Program-made: the position numbers and the translations under genes
The notes under the pieces: model-generated
What the model was told of the DNA's origin: nothing
Seen by the model: the letters and a program-made list of their open reading frames with translations, nothing else
The model's database searches: none
In this document: in pieces, positions 49,881 to 52,005 of the stretch
Layout of the letters: every line of letters starts with the position of its first letter
Position numbering within the stretch: the stretch's first letter is position 1
DNA from: Cytophagales bacterium
Lineage (GTDB): Bacteria; Bacteroidota; Bacteroidia; Cytophagales; Cyclobacteriaceae
NCBI GenBank assembly: GCA_027317105.1
Contig: DAHVFH010000223.1
Location: 1-52,005, forward strand
Length of the DNA: 52,005 nucleotides
Reading direction: 5' to 3'

Positions 49881-50699
49881 TTATCCTAAGTTGTTGTCTC
49901 GAATATATTCTCCGGAATTCTCACAACAAAAGTTATATACGGTAGCGAAATCTGACTTGTTCTTAAAGTAGCCAATAAGTTTATCTAACCGTTCAATCAT
50001 TTTATTTCCGGAATATTTTTTTATATAAGATGGTATGCTAAAATTCTCAAGATCAGTAAATTCCCAAGGATGGAAATAAAGGTGAAGGTATCCGTCTTTT
50101 TTTAATGCGTGATTAGCCAACATGAAATAAACTTGTAGATTCATGTTCTTAAAACTCAGCCAAAATAAAGGAATCCTCAAAAATGTCGACACAGAAAATG
50201 GCATCACAAATAAGTTTGTTTCTTCATCTTTAAAAATAGTTTTTGATTTATTGAAATTATTGTACCGGCCCGGTATGAATGTGGGGTTTAATGAGGAATC
50301 GTATATATACCCTGCTTTTTTTACCAAACCAAGATTTAGCTGTTTCAATCGAGGGCTTCGTATTCCATATACTTTCGTTTTACTCACTTCTTCTAATTTT
50401 TGTTTTGATTTTAGTATATGACTTGGGTCATAGTCTGAATGGTAATACATGTGGGAAGCTATTTCATGCTGATTTTCCGCCATGCGTTGTAATATTGCTA
50501 CATTATTCTCGGCAAAATGGGCTGTCGTAAAAAATGTAGCTTTTATATTGTGCTTATCTAGTATCCCTAAAATTCTATTTAATCCTAAAAGGGGGATATT
50601 CAATTGTTCTCTTTTCGAAACCTTGAGATTGTACTCTAAAGGTAAATCAAACTCCTCTAAATCAAATGTTAATAGTATTTTGTTTTTCCTACCTAACAT
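49881..50699 (-). CDS. NodB-type polysaccharide deacetylase
   Basis: The 272-residue protein has a NodB-homology domain: the first motif is LLTFDLEEFDLP (about 9-20, catalytic and metal Asp), then ATFFTTAHFAE, the metal-binding HEIASHMYYHSDY (about 87-99), GIRSPRL, and late YLHLYFHPWEF. It lacks a signal peptide, so it is probably cytoplasmic and acts on a lipid-linked or cytosolic sugar intermediate, as in XrtA-locus deacetylases. It overlaps the upstream GT2 gene by 11 bp. Confidence 0.88.
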   Translation of the reverse strand: MLGRKNKILLTFDLEEFDLPLEYNLKVSKREQLNIPLLGLNRILGILDKHNIKATFFTTAHFAENNVAILQRMAENQHEIASHMYYHSDYDPSHILKSKQKLEEVSKTKVYGIRSPRLKQLNLGLVKKAGYIYDSSLNPTFIPGRYNNFNKSKTIFKDEETNLFVMPFSVSTFLRIPLFWLSFKNMNLQVYFMLANHALKKDGYLHLYFHPWEFTDLENFSIPSYIKKYSGNKMIERLDKLIGYFKNKSDFATVYNFCCENSGEYIRDNNLG

Positions 50700-51411
50700 G
50701 GAACAACATTTTTACTAAAGCGACAATTTCCTTCTTAAGGACTTGATTTGTAAAGTTGGTAAATTGTATTTTGGGGTTTATGTCAACACAAACGGTAGCG
50801 ATAGAAAGATTATTTTTAATGGCCAGTTTCACAAATTCAAGTTCAAAAATAAAGCTGTCAATTTTAGTTTTTAATATTGTGGAAAGTGCTTTTTTACTTA
50901 GCCCTTTCAGTCCCGCCTGCGTATCGTATTTATTGAATCCTAAGAAAAGAAAACTAAACATTTTTACGGACATAGAGATCATTTTTCTTTTTGCTGGCAA
51001 TGCTTTATAATACTTAGAGCATCTTTCAGCGACAACTAGGTCCACCCCTTCGTTCTTTAAAACTTTAAAAACATTTGAAACGGAATTCATCTCGAAAGGA
51101 AAATCCCAGTCGGTGTAGACGTAATAATTGGCATCAACTTCTTTCAATCCCGCCCTTATTGCGTTGCCTTTACCAAGGTTTTCTTTAGAGTCAATGTAGG
51201 TGAGATTGCTAAAAATTAGTTGTAATGTCTTTACTTCGTTAGAGATATCAACGGAAGAGCCATCATTGACCAGAACAAACGCAATATTGTGGTCGGTGCC
51301 AAGGATATTAACTAAGCCATCTAAATTGCATTTTAATTCGACAGCCCACGTTTTATGTGGATTGTAAATAGGTAAAATAATAGCAAGGTCATTCGGTGTC
51401 GTACAATTCAT
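50689..51411 (-). CDS. Glycosyltransferase family 2 (dolichyl-phosphate-mannose synthase-like)
   Basis: The 240-residue protein is a single GT-A domain with AIILPIYNPHKTWAVE, VLVNDGSSVDI, NLGKGNAIRAGLKEV, the DxD-equivalent YVYTDWDFPFE and a late FIFELEFVKLAIKN. Its shape and size are those of lipid-phosphate glycosyl transferases of the DPM1/GtrB type without membrane tail. It overlaps the deacetylase gene by 11 bp. With the GT87-like gene upstream, it suggests a polyprenyl-phosphate-sugar donor pathway (inference). Confidence 0.87.
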   Translation of the reverse strand: MNCTTPNDLAIILPIYNPHKTWAVELKCNLDGLVNILGTDHNIAFVLVNDGSSVDISNEVKTLQLIFSNLTYIDSKENLGKGNAIRAGLKEVDANYYVYTDWDFPFEMNSVSNVFKVLKNEGVDLVVAERCSKYYKALPAKRKMISMSVKMFSFLFLGFNKYDTQAGLKGLSKKALSTILKTKIDSFIFELEFVKLAIKNNLSIATVCVDINPKIQFTNFTNQVLKKEIVALVKMLFHVR

Positions 51412-51435
51412 CTTGCTCTTTTATCGTTCTAAATC

Positions 51436-51523
51436 TAAAGCTCTTTTCATGACAAAACTTCTTTTCTTAAATTTCAAGCCCTTCCAATGGATGGCAGTTT
51501 TTGATTTAAGGCTCCTTTCATGA
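51436..51523. repeat. Direct imperfect 17-bp repeat
   Basis: TAAAGCTCTTTTCATGA (51436-51452) and TAAGGCTCCTTTCATGA (51507-51523) differ at two positions and are 71 bp apart. They flank the 113-bp gap between the GT87-like and GT2 genes; no gene or promoter was recognised in it. Confidence 0.45.
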
Positions 51524-51524
51524 A

Positions 51525-52005
51525 TCATTTTCGGGCAGAAGATTTCAGGCTCGTTTTCGGAAATAACAGATCGAACTGAATTTTAATCCAGATCAAAACA
51601 CAAGGGAGTGCTTTTAAGGAATAAGGGTTAACATAATTTTCTCTGATATACTCCGGGAATAAATCATTGGGGGACATCACAGTTATAATAAAAAAAAATA
51701 AAAATAAACTAACATTCAACCTAGATTTATTTGATTTTAAATACCAAATGAAAACACCTGTTGATGCTATTATGTATGTTGGTGATTCCGCTGAATGATT
51801 AAAAATAATGACCCAAATCAATACATAGGATAGAAAAATGAATTTTATGTGCTCATAATTCTTTCTATAATAAATTACTGAAAATGTAATTAGGAAAAAT
51901 CCGATACCGATAAGTTGAGTGCCCCGAACGGATATTTCACTATAGAGTAAGCTTTTTATTAACCCCATCAATGAAATGCCAACGTTTATACTGTAGTCTT
52001 CTTTT
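51525..52005 (-). CDS. GT87-like multi-pass membrane glycosyltransferase, C-terminal part (5' end outside window)
   Basis: The frame is open from the stop at 51525 to the window edge; the visible 160 residues include upstream codons KEDYSINVGISLMGLIK, so the ATG near 51966 is internal rather than the start. At least four hydrophobic helices are seen, with FNHSAESPTYIIASTG resembling the late conserved loop of DUF2029/GT87 polyprenyl-mannose-dependent transferases. These add sugars on the periplasmic side from lipid-phosphate donors. Assignment rests on topology and this loop only. Confidence 0.6.
   Translation of the reverse strand, partial: KEDYSINVGISLMGLIKSLLYSEISVRGTQLIGIGFFLITFSVIYYRKNYEHIKFIFLSYVLIWVIIFNHSAESPTYIIASTGVFIWYLKSNKSRLNVSLFLFFFIITVMSPNDLFPEYIRENYVNPYSLKALPCVLIWIKIQFDLLFPKTSLKSSARK

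Noticed and set aside
1..52005. CRISPR arrays, insertion sequences, rRNA genes
   Set aside because: No regularly spaced repeats, transposase frames, terminal inverted repeats or rRNA-like blocks were noticed on either strand.

Overview
The window looks like a chromosomal segment of a Bacteroidota bacterium, most likely of the Cytophagales type. The signs are a C-terminal type IX secretion sorting domain, a TonB-dependent receptor, the long Bacteroidota form of IspH, a DUF2723 protein, the rpsU-xer-hpf gene run, leaders without Shine-Dalgarno sequences, and repeated TAnnTTTG-type -7 promoter elements with upstream TTG. No phage, insertion sequence, CRISPR array, rRNA or tRNA gene was seen.

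Layout. 1-4.8 kb: a decayed dehydrogenase remnant, a small outer-membrane barrel protein, a DivIC/FtsB-like division protein and a large secreted PKD protein whose first PKD unit appears to be interrupted by a propeller-like insert. 4.9-20.9 kb: a surface-polysaccharide locus with nine predicted glycosyltransferases, an AsnB-type amidotransferase, an FkbM methyltransferase, an O-acyltransferase, a Wzm/Wzt ABC exporter and an unassigned multi-pass membrane protein. Most of it is on the minus strand with overlapping or nearly touching genes; two plus-strand genes are embedded and overlap their convergent neighbours. 21.1-24.7 kb: a TPR protein, a small membrane protein, a hicBA toxin-antitoxin pair and a DegT-type sugar aminotransferase. 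24.8-35 kb: a DUF2723 membrane protein (relative of TMEM260 O-mannosyltransferases), RlmI, a YwqK-type lipoprotein, an HtrA/DegP protease, a 57-residue DUF2158-like protein, IspH (apparently starting at ATC) and a TonB-dependent receptor. 35-44.4 kb: an alpha/beta hydrolase with a TetR regulator and a perfect 20-bp operator-like palindrome, a WbuB-like glycosyltransferase, DinB, dienelactone hydrolase, a J-KTSC fusion, a CDGSH protein, LysA, a second hydrolase, an RsmI-like methylase and MetK. 44.5-47.2 kb: HPF, Xer recombinase, S21 and an acyl-CoA dehydrogenase. 47.3-52 kb: Ugd and a UDP-glucuronate decarboxylase (making UDP-GlcA and UDP-xylose), then a convergent glycan operon (NodB-type deacetylase, GT2, and a GT87-like protein cut by the window edge).

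How it fits together (inference). The 4.9-20.9 kb block has the parts of an ABC-transporter-dependent glycan pathway: cytoplasmic chain assembly, decoration (amide, methyl, acyl) and export by Wzm/Wzt. Ugd/Uxs could supply UDP-uronate and UDP-pentose, and AsnB could amidate a uronic acid. No chain-initiating phosphoglycosyltransferase and no classical Wzx flippase is present, so initiation must be encoded elsewhere.

The most unusual points are the IspH start at ATC, four genes whose -7 element lies only 4-5 nt from the start codon (predicted leaderless mRNAs), the interrupted PKD domain, the TetR operator, the absence of a Shine-Dalgarno sequence before rpsU, and the polysaccharide locus itself. 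I did not find a clearly new multi-gene defence or mobile system.
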